The position numbers and the translations under genes were made by a program. The notes beneath the pieces are model-generated. The model worked only from the letters and a program-made list of their open reading frames with translations, had not been told where the DNA came from and did not search any database. A stretch of DNA of 39,273 bases from Thioalkalivibrio thiocyanodenitrificans ARhD 1 (GTDB taxonomy: Bacteria > Pseudomonadota > Gammaproteobacteria > Ectothiorhodospirales > Ectothiorhodospiraceae). Below, one piece after another: positions 1 to 7,772 of the stretch. Position 1 is the stretch's first letter. Each line of letters opens with the position of its first letter. Location of the stretch: positions 219,808-259,080 of the forward strand of contig NZ_KB900536.1 in assembly GCF_000378965.1 (NCBI RefSeq), written 5' to 3'.

Positions 1-581
1 ATCAGGATGTCGTGGTTGACCCGGTCGAAGAACTTCGACAGGTCGATGTCCACCACGATGTGGCAACCTTGGCTCACGTAGCGCTGCGCGGCCAGCACCG
101 CGTCCCGCGCCCGGCGACCGGGACGGAACCCGTGGCTGTGCTCGCTGAAGGTCGGATCAATCTGCGGTTGCAGCACTTGCAGCAGTGCCTGCTGAATCAG
201 ACGGTCGGTGACGGTGGGTATCCCCAACTCCCGTTCGCTCCCGTCCGGCTTCGGGATGCCCACGCGCCGCACAGGCTGCGGCCTGTACGTGCCGTCCAGC
301 AACTGCTGCCGGATGCTCGGCCATGCGTGTTTGAGGTGTTCTCCCGTCCGGGCTATGTCCAGACCGTCAACACCCGCAGCTCCCTTGTTTGCCTTCACGC
401 GCTTCCAGGCGCGTTGCATGTTCTCCCTCGCGAGCGCCTGCGCCAACAGGTCCCGCCCTGCGTCCTCCGATCCTCGTCGCGGGAGGCCGGTTTCATCGCT
501 GGTCCTTCGGGGCAGGGCTTCACCCTGGCCGTTCACAACCCGCCCCGCTGATGCGGGCATCTGATGCTCTACCGTTCTCAT
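1..581 (-). CDS. ltrA: Group II intron reverse transcriptase/maturase, N-terminal 193 residues (partial)
   Basis: This is the intron-encoded protein of intron 1; it helps splicing and reverse transcribes the intron RNA during mobility. The minus-strand ATG at 581 opens a frame that runs without a stop to the window edge. Recognisable RT blocks are RVKANKGAAGVDG near residues 60-75, RPQPVRRVGIPKPDG, LGIPTVTDRLIQQAL, HGFRPGRRARDAV and VVDIDLSKFFDRVNHDIL near the visible end; the YADD block would lie further left. The N-terminus is long and polar, as in class C intron proteins. Nothing in the visible part suggests decay. Class C assignment is by resemblance only. Confidence 0.9.
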   Translation of the reverse strand, partial: MRTVEHQMPASAGRVVNGQGEALPRRTSDETGLPRRGSEDAGRDLLAQALARENMQRAWKRVKANKGAAGVDGLDIARTGEHLKHAWPSIRQQLLDGTYRPQPVRRVGIPKPDGSERELGIPTVTDRLIQQALLQVLQPQIDPTFSEHSHGFRPGRRARDAVLAAQRYVSQGCHIVVDIDLSKFFDRVNHDIL

Positions 582-967
582 CGACAAGGCGTTTGACGCT
601 CCTTCTCGTTCGGCCCTTCGCCCCTTGTTGGCAGCTACTACGGCCTCTGCTGACTTCTCGCTCCGGCTCTACACCGTCGCCCTTTCAGGCACAAGGCGAG
701 ATCTCCCCGGGTAAGAACGCACCCCTTCACCGCACAACCGCCGCATTTACGCCGCTTCGCCTTGGCCACGAGAGCTTCGCGGCTTCTTGCCCGCTCGCCC
801 TGCTCGGCAGCGCCTTGTATCCGGTTCTTGTCCATCGGCTCGCGGTTTACGCTCCACGCTTCCTCCCCACGGTCGGTCACCCTTCCGCAGTTGCGCTTCG
901 CTTCGTTCGCTGTGGCCAGCTTACGGGGGGACTTGCACCCCCAGGAGTGCGCCCGTGCCGGGCGCAC
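1..967 (-). mobile_element. Group II intron 1, 5' part (runs off the left edge)
   Basis: Read on the minus strand, the intron begins at 967 with GTGCGCCCGGCACGGGCGCA, which fits the GUGYG 5' consensus of group II introns. About 385 nt of structured leader follow before the reverse transcriptase ORF (start 581). The 3' part (rest of the RT, domains V and VI) lies outside the window. The 5' exon ends in a T-rich stretch (TTTCTTTT just before 967), preceded by a weak hairpin. That setting and the RT sequence fit bacterial class C introns, which usually insert after terminator-like hairpins. The class is inferred; the 5' end is read directly. Confidence 0.85.
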
Positions 968-980
968 AAAAGAAAGCTCT

Positions 981-1673
981 TTGAGAGAAGCGCTATTTTT
1001 TTTTATTGAAGAAAATCAACGGACAAAAGGTTTTGGTGTCGGAAGCTTTCCGCAGCTAATTGTGTGTGGTAATTACTCACTTGTTAAAATGAATGGCTAC
1101 CCATATAGCGCACCAATGAATTCAGATTTTTGGAACTTTTATGCATCAAGTAACGCGAACCCCATTCTTCTTATTCTAGAGCTGATCTGGACTCGGTTGT
1201 CTTATCAAATAAATGTCGAAAACCTTTGGGGAGACGATCTTAGTATTGAAAATTTTGCGCCATTTTTATCAGCGAAAATTAAAACAGTTGGTGACCTGGC
1301 AGGGTGGGAATACAAATATACACCAATCAGTGAAGATACTTTAAAAGAGCGTGCAGCTGCAGGTGAGTGGTCACCAACCATTGTTTCTTCAGCTCAATTT
1401 GTAATATTCAATAGACTCTGCAATGGAGCAGAAGAATCCATAGATGACAAGTCATTGAGAGAGTATATCGAGAAAGAAGGTGAGGATTTTGATCATTTTA
1501 TTGAGTCCCTCACTAGTACTGGTTTAATTGCCCTAAAAGACGATAAATTGCAACTGACAACTTATGAATGTCAATGTGTCATTCTACCAGATGGTCGCTT
1601 TGCTGTTGCTGACAACAACAGTGGCCGTTTAACTCGTTGGATTAATAAACAAATTGAACAAAATAAGGCCTAA
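981..1673 (+). CDS. Hypothetical protein of an integron-type gene cassette
   Basis: The protein has about 230 residues if the TTG at 981 is used, or 194 from the ATG at 1090. No clear Shine-Dalgarno sequence supports either, and the 5' end of the original gene could lie on the far side of intron 1. I do not recognise the family. It is acidic and mixed alpha/beta, with hydrophobic stretches such as ILLILELIW, and its C-terminal part (SLREYIEKEG..., GLIALKDDKLQLTTYE) recalls a winged-helix-like layout, which is only an impression. Base composition is strikingly AT-rich against the GC-rich surroundings, pointing to horizontal transfer. The stop codon TAA lies inside the R'' box of an attC site, as is common for cassette genes. 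Confidence 0.7.
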   Translation: MREALFFFIEENQRTKGFGVGSFPQLIVCGNYSLVKMNGYPYSAPMNSDFWNFYASSNANPILLILELIWTRLSYQINVENLWGDDLSIENFAPFLSAKIKTVGDLAGWEYKYTPISEDTLKERAAAGEWSPTIVSSAQFVIFNRLCNGAEESIDDKSLREYIEKEGEDFDHFIESLTSTGLIALKDDKLQLTTYECQCVILPDGRFAVADNNSGRLTRWINKQIEQNKA

Positions 1674-1744
1674 CAACGCCATAAACTCGAACCCCGAAAA
1701 GCTGCGCTGCGCTCCACTTTTTGAAGCTGGTTATGGCTGGCGTT
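1668..1744 (+). other. attC recombination site of an integron cassette, core split by the IS element
   Basis: It starts with R''-like GCCTAAC (1668-1674), followed by AACGCCATAA. An internal palindromic part follows, then TTATGGCTGGCGTT ending at 1744. The two ends pair: AACGCC-ATAA against TTAT-GGCTGGCGTT with a small unpaired insert, the asymmetry usual in attC. The core continues on the other side of the IS: joining 1744 to 3550 (one GTT copy removed) gives GTTAGAT, a perfect GTTRRRY R' box. The structure is visible in sequence; recombination activity is not shown. Confidence 0.8.
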
Positions 1745-3546
1745 GAGACTGTCGAATAACGCGCCAACCGCTTAGAATTACGGACAAAGCAGAGATAGAC
1801 CCCCGCCAACAGCGGTTAGTCGCACAGGGAGGGACGGATGCCCCGCTACAAGCCGACCAATCTCGCGCAGGATGCATTCGTTGCGATCTGTTTCGAGAAG
1901 CAGATCCTTCCGGGCACTTTCGAGTATGCGCTGCACCACCTCATGGAGCATGAGGTGGATCTGTCGGCGTTCGACGCGCACTACGATAACGATCTGGCTG
2001 GTGCCCGCGCCTATCACCCGAAGGTCTTGCTCAAGGCGGTGCTGTTTGCTTACGCCAGAGGTTTGATTGGGAGCCGCCGTATTGAACGGGCCTGCCGCGA
2101 GAACGTGCAGTTCATGGCGCTGACCGGCGAGGCCAAGCCGGATCATGCCACGATCGCCGCCTTCATCAGCCGCTCGCCCGAGGCGATCGAGGCGGTGTTT
2201 CGCGAAGTGCTGCTGGTGTGCGATCAGGCCGGGCTGATTGGGCGGGAGGATTTTGCCATCGATGGGGTGAAGCTGCCGTCCAATGCGTCAAAGGTATGGA
2301 GCGGCCGGCACGAAGAGCTGGCGTCGAAGTCACGCAAGCTTGATCGGGCGGTGCGGCGGATGCTCAAGGCGCATCGTCTGGCAGATGGGCGCGAGGCGGA
2401 TAGTGAGCTTGAAGGCCACGGTGCCCGGCAGATCGAGAAGCTCAAGCGACAGAGCGCGAAGATCAAGGCGTTTCTCAAGGAGACAAGCCCCAAGCTCGGT
2501 CCTCGAGGCAAGGAGCGCAAGAGCAACCTCACCGACAATGACAGCGCCAAGCTCGCCACCGGCAAGGGGGTCATCCAGGGCTACACGGCAGTAGCGGTCA
2601 CGGACGCCAGGCATCAGATTATCGTCGAGGCGCAGGCCCACGGGGTGCCCCAGGAGCAGGAGCTGCTCAAGCCGGTGCTGGAAGGGTTGCAGGAGTCTTT
2701 CCAGGAGTTGGACCTCTGCGACAACATTCTTGCCGACACCCGGTTGAGCGCGGATTCGGGCTTTCACAGCGGCGAGAATCTGGAGTGGCTGGCGGCGCAG
2801 CATTGTGACGCCTACATCGCCGACAATCTGTTTCGCAAGCGCGACCCGCGTTTTGTCGATGCAGACAAGTACAAGCCCCCCAAGCCGCCCCCTGAGCATT
2901 ATCGTCCCAATGACTTCAGCTACGATCCCGATCGCTTGACGTGTGTCTGCCCGGCGGGCAAGTCCTTGTATCGCAACGGGGCCAACGTGCGCATCAACGG
3001 ACGCTGTGGCATCAAGTTCACTGCGCCCAAATCGGCCTGCGGTCCCTGTCGGCAGCGAGCCCGTTGCCTGAAAGATGTCGGGCAGAAGAGTCCGCGCCAG
3101 GTGGTTTTCTTTCGGGAGCCGGCGCAGGAGGCCGACACGGCCGTGCGGCGCATGCGCGAGAAGATCGACAGCCCGCGAGGGAGGATGCTCTACGGCAGGC
3201 GCCTGGGGACGGTGGAGCCCCCGTTTGGTAACCTGCGTTATCACAAAGGGCTGGATCGCCTGACGCTACGGGGCAAGGCCAAGGTCGAGGGGCAATGGAG
3301 GCTATACGCTCTGGTGCACAACATCGAGAAGCTGGCGCATTACGGAGAAATGAGGTGGTAGGTCGGGCAGGAGGCTGTTCGGATCAGGTGGTCAACGAGT
3401 CCTTCGGAAAGGGCCAGACGCCCGTCATGGCCCCGGCGTGTCTTCCACGTGGGAGGACCGCGTCCCGAACGGAATTCCCGTTTCACTCATGGTGAATCCG
3501 AAAGTAAACCGGCCGATGCTTCTCAATCCAGAAATTCGACAGTCTC
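1745..3546 (+). mobile_element. IS1182-family insertion sequence, complete, in an attC core
   Basis: The element of about 1.8 kb is bounded by a perfect 13-bp terminal inverted repeat: GAGACTGTCGAAT at 1745-1757 and its complement ATTCGACAGTCTC at 3534-3546. It is flanked by a GTT direct repeat (1742-1744 and 3547-3549), read as a 3-bp target duplication. One intact transposase ORF fills most of it. Excising the element with one GTT copy restores a canonical attC core. Confidence 0.85.
1838..3361 (+). CDS. IS1182-family transposase
   Basis: This 507-residue DDE transposase catalyses movement of the surrounding IS. The N-terminal part (YHPKVLLKAVLFAYARGLIGSRRIERACRENV, about residues 62-95) is the conserved DUF772-type domain of IS1182/IS5-like transposases. 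It is followed by HATIAAFISRS and the first catalytic Asp region DFAIDGVKLPSNASK. The second Asp is likely in SADSGFHSGENLEWL. A Cys-rich insert (CVCPAGKSLY, CGPCRQRARCLK) and the Glu region VEPPFGNLRYHKGLDR follow. Length and motif order are those of an intact family member. The start ATG has GGAGGGACGG just upstream. Confidence 0.92.
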   Translation: MPRYKPTNLAQDAFVAICFEKQILPGTFEYALHHLMEHEVDLSAFDAHYDNDLAGARAYHPKVLLKAVLFAYARGLIGSRRIERACRENVQFMALTGEAKPDHATIAAFISRSPEAIEAVFREVLLVCDQAGLIGREDFAIDGVKLPSNASKVWSGRHEELASKSRKLDRAVRRMLKAHRLADGREADSELEGHGARQIEKLKRQSAKIKAFLKETSPKLGPRGKERKSNLTDNDSAKLATGKGVIQGYTAVAVTDARHQIIVEAQAHGVPQEQELLKPVLEGLQESFQELDLCDNILADTRLSADSGFHSGENLEWLAAQHCDAYIADNLFRKRDPRFVDADKYKPPKPPPEHYRPNDFSYDPDRLTCVCPAGKSLYRNGANVRINGRCGIKFTAPKSACGPCRQRARCLKDVGQKSPRQVVFFREPAQEADTAVRRMREKIDSPRGRMLYGRRLGTVEPPFGNLRYHKGLDRLTLRGKAKVEGQWRLYALVHNIEKLAHYGEMRW

Positions 3547-3563
3547 GTTAGATCTTGAAGCGA

Positions 3564-4250
3564 ATGGAACCTCCAACACTGATATTTAAGGACAGTTTAG
3601 AAGAGGTGCTCCAACTGATGTTGGTTCATCAAACACTAACCGGTCGCGCGCCTGGCCGACGGCACAAAGTGGAGGTGCTTAACAAGAGTGCGATTTTGTT
3701 TCTTTGCGCGTCATTTGAAGCGTTTATCGAGGACTTGGCTGGTGGCGCCTTCGATTACATCGTTGACAACTCGCCAGCGCCAGCTGCGCTGCCAATTCCA
3801 ATTAAGAAATCAATTGCCGAAGCTCTGAAGTGCCACAAAAATGACCTGAAAGTCTGGGATTTGGCTGGTGACGGGTGGAAATCGGTCGCGGCAAGTCATA
3901 AGCGGCGCGTGGTAGATAGACACATCGGCAGGTTCAACACCCCGAAATATGGCAACATCTCTGACCTTCTTCGTGATCTCATTGGCTTCGGCAAGGCAGA
4001 GAAGTGCTTCACGTGGACAAGAATGAAGTCAACGGAATCAAAAGAAAGACTCAGAAAGTTTGTTGAGCTACGCGGGGCACTCGCGCACGGCGAGAAACCC
4101 GCTCCAAAAGTGCAGAAAGCCGATGTAACTCGATACCTGTTGTTTCTCGCTCCGCTGAGCGTCCGCCTGTCGAATGAGGTCCGCGCTTATGTAGAAACAT
4201 GTGTTGGGAGTCCTCCATGGGATGTGGCGGCGTATAACAAGATTAAATGA
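3564..4250 (+). CDS. HEPN-domain (RiboL-PSP-HEPN-like) putative ribonuclease, gene cassette
   Basis: The protein has 228 residues from ATG 3564; a TTG at 3555 would add three. The first third has LFLCASFEAFIEDLAGGAF, typical of RiboL-PSP-HEPN proteins. The later RGALAHG (about residues 173-179) is the R-x4-H signature that forms the active site of HEPN RNases. Family members are often RNA-cutting toxins or defence effectors, so an RNase role is inferred. The ORF starts 14 nt after the reconstructed attC core (GTTAGAT), where a cassette gene is expected, and its stop is followed by an R''-like ATCTAAC. No antitoxin-like partner ORF is visible next to it. Confidence 0.72.
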   Translation: MEPPTLIFKDSLEEVLQLMLVHQTLTGRAPGRRHKVEVLNKSAILFLCASFEAFIEDLAGGAFDYIVDNSPAPAALPIPIKKSIAEALKCHKNDLKVWDLAGDGWKSVAASHKRRVVDRHIGRFNTPKYGNISDLLRDLIGFGKAEKCFTWTRMKSTESKERLRKFVELRGALAHGEKPAPKVQKADVTRYLLFLAPLSVRLSNEVRAYVETCVGSPPWDVAAYNKIK

Positions 4251-4251
4251 T

Positions 4252-4258
4252 ATCTAAC
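4252..4258 (+). other. Possible truncated attC (R'' box only)
   Basis: ATCTAAC directly after the HEPN stop codon fits RYYYAAC. No convincing L'/R' partner is found before the RAYT unit starts at about 4278, so the attC may have been cut by insertion of that unit. Confidence 0.3.
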
Positions 4259-4360
4259 CATCGGCTCCGGGCTAGAAACAGAGGACACCCATGACCCGGT
4301 TGACAACCCGGATCCAAGGAACTAGCTTCAATTCCACCACTTGGGACAAGGAGAGCCCCA

Positions 4361-4582
4361 ATGACGCGAGCACGAAGGGAACTCGTTCATCCGAACACCA
4401 CCCCGTACTACCACTGCATCTGCCGCTGTGTGCGGCGGGCGTTTCTGTGTGGGCAGGACGCCTTCTTCGGCAAGAGCTACGAGCACCGCAAGCACTGGGT
4501 GCTGGAGCGCCTTCGGGCGTTGCAATCCGTGTATGCGGTGGACATCTGCGCCTATGCGGTGATGTCCAACCATTACCACCTG
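4361..4582 (+). CDS. REP-associated tyrosine transposase (RAYT, Y1 family), exon 1
   Basis: Exon 1 encodes residues 1-74 of a Y1 single-strand transposase of the type that processes REP hairpins. It runs through the family N-terminus (RRELVHPNTTPYYHCICRCVRRAFLCG) into the HUH metal-binding motif SNHYHL (His71 and His73). The reading frame is cut after codon 74 by a complete group II intron. The frame then resumes at 6772 with GTG GTG CGC, giving HYHLVVRLDPE, exactly the family sequence. The spliced protein would have 338 residues and is otherwise intact. A GGAGAGCCCCA sequence lies just before the ATG. Expression should depend on intron splicing. Confidence 0.88.
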
Positions 4583-5191
4583 GTGCGACACGAAGTCGCA
4601 CGCTTATTTATCAGGGAGTTAGATCTGATGTTCAGCCATCAGTCCCCTATCGGGCCGTGCGTCGGGGGTAACCCCGGGGTACGAAGCGTCTGAGACAACG
4701 TAGCCTCCGTCCGCGGACGGGTCACCACGCCGTGAGGTTCGGTGGCGACTGCCAGCTCCAGGGCGGTCGGGAGCCAGGGGTGTGAGGGATGGTCAACCGA
4801 GGTGAACCGTCATTCGACCCGTCGTTAAGTGGAACGTGCCAAAGGAGCTGACAGGCACAAGCCAAAATGGCAAGCAGCCCGGTCGGGATGTTTAGGTGTC
4901 ATCCCGCGCTGACATCGTGGTGCCGGCGGACAGACGGGACCTACTCCTCACGGGAGTGGTAAGCGTGCGGAACGTGGTAAGCCCCAATGAGCCCACAAGG
5001 ACCGTGGAAAGCGACCCGCGAGGGTCGCCGGTACGAGTGGGGGTAAGGGATGCCGGAGAAAGCGAACGCCGCCCCGTAATCGGGCGGATAGGGGTTCAGA
5101 CTTTGCCCCACCCGAAAGGGCGCCCACTTCCGGCGGGTCTTGGATCACGAGAAAGGCCGAGGAAAGGCTTTACCCGAGGGTTTCTTGGACA

Positions 5192-6640
5192 ATGAACGCC
5201 ACTGGCTTCATTGAAGGCCCTCTGGACGCCCCGCTACCGTGGAACCGCATCTGCTGGGAAACGGTACGTCGGAACGTCAGCCGATTACAAGCCCGGATCG
5301 TGAAGGCCGTACGCGCAGGCCGGTGGCACCGGGTTCGCTCGCTGCAGCGCCTGCTCCGGAAGTCGCTCGGGGCCAAGTTGCTGGCCGTGCAGCGAGTGAC
5401 TTCCAACCGAGGGAAGAACACGGCCGGGGTCGACGGCATCGTCCTGAAGACCCCGGAGCAGAAGTGGCAGCAAGCCCAAGCGTTACATCGTCAGGGCTAT
5501 CAGCCGTTGCCCGTCAGACGGATCTACATCCCCAAGAAGAACGGAAAGAAGAGAGCCCTCGGCATCCCGGCGCAGTGTGACCGGGCCGAACAGGCGCTCG
5601 ATCTGCTGGCACTGGACCCGGTGTCGGAAACCTTGGCCGATTCGTGCTCCTACGGCTTCCGGAAGGAACGGAATTCCCAGGACGCGATGGCCCGGTGTTT
5701 CACTGCACTGTCGAAACGGACCAGCGCGGAATGGATTCTGGAAGGGGACATCCGGGCGTGTTTCGATGCCTTCGATCACGAATGGCTCGTCGAGCACACC
5801 CCGACCCATCAAGGACGACTCCGGGCGTGGCTGAAGTCAGGGTTCATGGAGCAGAGACGCCTATTCCCCACGGATCGGGGCACGGCCCAAGGGGGTGTGA
5901 TTTCCCCGACGGTCGCGAACATGGCCCTCGACGGACTGGAAGACCGCCTCCGTGCCCGCTTCAAGCGCCGCGGCAAGGTCAATCTGATCCGTTTCGCCGA
6001 CGACTTCGTGATCACCGGCGAAAGCCGGGCGATTCTCGAACAGGACGTGATGCCGTTGGTCACGGAATTTCTGAAAGAACGCGGACTGGTCCTCGCACCG
6101 GAGAAGACCCGCATCGTCCACATCGATGAAGGGTTCGACTTCCTCGGGTTCCACTTCCGCAAGTACGGTGGAAAGCTCCTGATCAAGCCATCACGCGCCA
6201 GCATCGGCCACTTGCGCGCGAAGGTAGAGATGATCCTCCAAAAGGGCCGACACTGGCCCCAGTCGGAGATCATCGGCATGCTCAACCCCGTCCTGCGGGG
6301 CTGGGGGAACTACTTTCGCCACGTGGTCAGCCAGGTCGTGTTTCAGAAACTCGACCACTGGATCTGGCGTATGACATGGAACTGGGCACGTCGCCGCCAT
6401 CCACAGAAAAACCAACGGTGGATCAAGGAGCGTTATTTCCACCAGCAAGCGGCACGGAAGTGGGTGTACGGTGACGATCGCCACACGCTGGTCTCGCTCG
6501 CGCGCATCCCCATTCGGCGGCATGTGCACGTGCGTTCCGGAACCAACCCGTATGATCCGCAGGACGCGGATTACTTTCAGCAACGGCGCGCGGCCAACCG
6601 CGCGTACCCGAGCCACCAGGGGTTGGCTTCTGTCCGGTAA
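5192..6640 (+). CDS. ltrA: Group II intron reverse transcriptase/maturase (intron 2)
   Basis: This 482-residue intron-encoded protein has RT blocks in order: GKNTAGVDGIVLKTPEQKW, PLPVRRIYIPKKNGKKRALGIP, DSCSYGFRKERNSQDA, WILEGDIRACFDAFDHEWL, GTAQGGVISPTVANMAL and the catalytic block RFADDFVITG. The active site reads FADD rather than the usual YADD. The maturase (X) region follows, with WGNYFRHVVSQVVFQKLDHWIWRMTWNW cut here as WGNYFRHV...WRMTWNWARRRHP. No HNH endonuclease Cys pairs are visible at the C-terminus. The intron would then be expected to lack second-strand cleavage. It sits in the intron's domain IV position. Confidence 0.92.
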   Translation: MNATGFIEGPLDAPLPWNRICWETVRRNVSRLQARIVKAVRAGRWHRVRSLQRLLRKSLGAKLLAVQRVTSNRGKNTAGVDGIVLKTPEQKWQQAQALHRQGYQPLPVRRIYIPKKNGKKRALGIPAQCDRAEQALDLLALDPVSETLADSCSYGFRKERNSQDAMARCFTALSKRTSAEWILEGDIRACFDAFDHEWLVEHTPTHQGRLRAWLKSGFMEQRRLFPTDRGTAQGGVISPTVANMALDGLEDRLRARFKRRGKVNLIRFADDFVITGESRAILEQDVMPLVTEFLKERGLVLAPEKTRIVHIDEGFDFLGFHFRKYGGKLLIKPSRASIGHLRAKVEMILQKGRHWPQSEIIGMLNPVLRGWGNYFRHVVSQVVFQKLDHWIWRMTWNWARRRHPQKNQRWIKERYFHQQAARKWVYGDDRHTLVSLARIPIRRHVHVRSGTNPYDPQDADYFQQRRAANRAYPSHQGLASVR

Positions 6641-6696
6641 CAACGACATCGGTTCTTTCTCACGGCCGGGTGCTTCACGGCGCCTTAGCAAGGCTT

Positions 6697-6730
6697 GAGC
6701 CGTGTGCGGTGAAAGTCGCAAGCACGGTTC
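6697..6730 (+). ncRNA. Group II intron domain V (intron 2)
   Basis: The 34-nt catalytic hairpin starts GAGCCGTGTGCGG, has the GAAA-containing loop, and ends GCAAGCACGGTTC. Arms pair and the AGC-type catalytic triad lies in the lower stem. It sits 40 nt before the intron 3' end. Confidence 0.92.
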
Positions 6731-6771
6731 TTAGGGGGCGGGGCGGCGGTAACGCCGCCTTGCTACCCGAC

Positions 6772-7566
6772 GTGGTGCGCCTCGATCCGGAGCTGGCCCG
6801 GGGCTGGTCTGACGAGGAGGTGATGGCGCGCTGGAACCGGCTGTTCTCGCTGCCCGTGCTGGTGACCCGCTACAGGGCCGGCAAGACCGCCACCGCGGCC
6901 GAACGGGCGCAGGCCAGGGCCATGATCGCCGAGTGGCGCGAACGCCTCGCCGATCTGTCCTGGTTCATGCGAAGCCTCAACGAATATCTGGCACGGCGCG
7001 CCAACGAGGAAGACGGCTGCAAGGGCCGCTTCTGGGAGGGTCGCTTCAAGAGCCAGGCGCTGCTGGATGAGGCGGCCATACTCACCTGCATGAGCTACGT
7101 GGACCTCAACCCGGTGCGCGCCGGATTGGCGGATACACCGGAAGAATCCGAGTTCACCTCCATCCGGCAGCGTATCGCCGAACTCTCAGCCTCCAGCAAC
7201 GATCCGCCAAAGATCGAGCCGGAACCTGAAAGGCCGCGGCTGATGGCGCTTGAGACCCCTGCGCAGGACCGGCATCCCAACCGGTTCTCATTCTCCACCG
7301 AGGACTACCTGGAGCTGGTCGATTGGGCCGGGCGCGCCATCCGGGAGGACAAGCGAGGCGCGATCCCCGGAGACCTGCCGCCCGTACTGACGCGCCTCGG
7401 CCTGAACCCGGAACACTATCTTCGCCTTGTTCGCCGGGGAGGGCGAAGCCATCACGTGGCCGCTCTGGGGCATGTGGAGCGCCTTCGCGAGGCTGCCGCG
7501 CGCCTGGGCCGTCGGTTCCTCAAGGGGATGGATCAGTCGCGCCGGCTATATCAGGTGCACGGCTAA
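6772..7566 (+). CDS. RAYT transposase, exon 2
   Basis: Exon 2 encodes residues 75-338 of the RAYT begun at 4361, in the same frame after intron removal. It holds the rest of the Y1 domain. WFMRSLNEYLARRANEEDG carries the probable catalytic Tyr, followed by CKGRFWEGRFKSQALLDEAAILTCMSYVDLNPVRAGL (read here in two parts), a hallmark of the family. A C-terminal extension ends RRFLKGMDQSRRLYQVHG. The same C-terminal tail occurs in the RAYT remnant at 13261-13499. Confidence 0.88.
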   Translation: MVRLDPELARGWSDEEVMARWNRLFSLPVLVTRYRAGKTATAAERAQARAMIAEWRERLADLSWFMRSLNEYLARRANEEDGCKGRFWEGRFKSQALLDEAAILTCMSYVDLNPVRAGLADTPEESEFTSIRQRIAELSASSNDPPKIEPEPERPRLMALETPAQDRHPNRFSFSTEDYLELVDWAGRAIREDKRGAIPGDLPPVLTRLGLNPEHYLRLVRRGGRSHHVAALGHVERLREAAARLGRRFLKGMDQSRRLYQVHG

Positions 7567-7616
7567 TCCGTCGATGATCGTTGGATGCGACGAGCTCGTT
7601 GCTGTCAAAAAAGTGT

Positions 7617-7628
7617 TGGGTGCCCCAG
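7617..7628 (-). repeat. REP-like box (inverted)
   Basis: TGGGTGCCCCAG is, on the minus strand, nearly the box CTGGGGACACCCA found at 11294-11306, and resembles GAGGACACCCA before the RAYT at about 4278. Similar boxes on both sides of this RAYT would fit its REP substrates. The match is short. The rest of 7567-7772 shows no gene. Confidence 0.35.
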
Positions 7629-7772
7629 AAGGGCAAGGGGGACCGCTCATCCCCGACCCTGCGCCATTCATCGCCTGTTTCACCCCGAGGGCTGTAATGG
7701 CCTTGACGAGACTCGATGGGCCTTCCTATAAGCCACAAAAAGTAAATGGACTTATCGGAAGGGAGTCCCGGT

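Larger units (their letters stand above)
4583..6771 (+). mobile_element. Group II intron 2, complete, inside the RAYT gene
   Basis: The intron is about 2.19 kb. It begins GTGCGACACGAAGTCGCAC at 4583 (GUGYG 5' end, first hairpin visible) and ends ...CTACCCGAC at 6771 (a 3' AY end). It contains an RT ORF at 5192-6640 and a textbook domain V at 6697-6730. A domain VI-like hairpin (GGGCGGCGGTAACGCCGCCT) follows. Both boundaries are fixed by the host gene: removing exactly 4583-6771 restores an in-frame RAYT. The RT resembles the chloroplast-like lineages. Confidence 0.93.

Noticed and set aside
968-1040. attC site beside intron 1
   Set aside because: No RYYYAAC/GTTRRRY boxes or palindromic arms could be found in the AT-rich flank.
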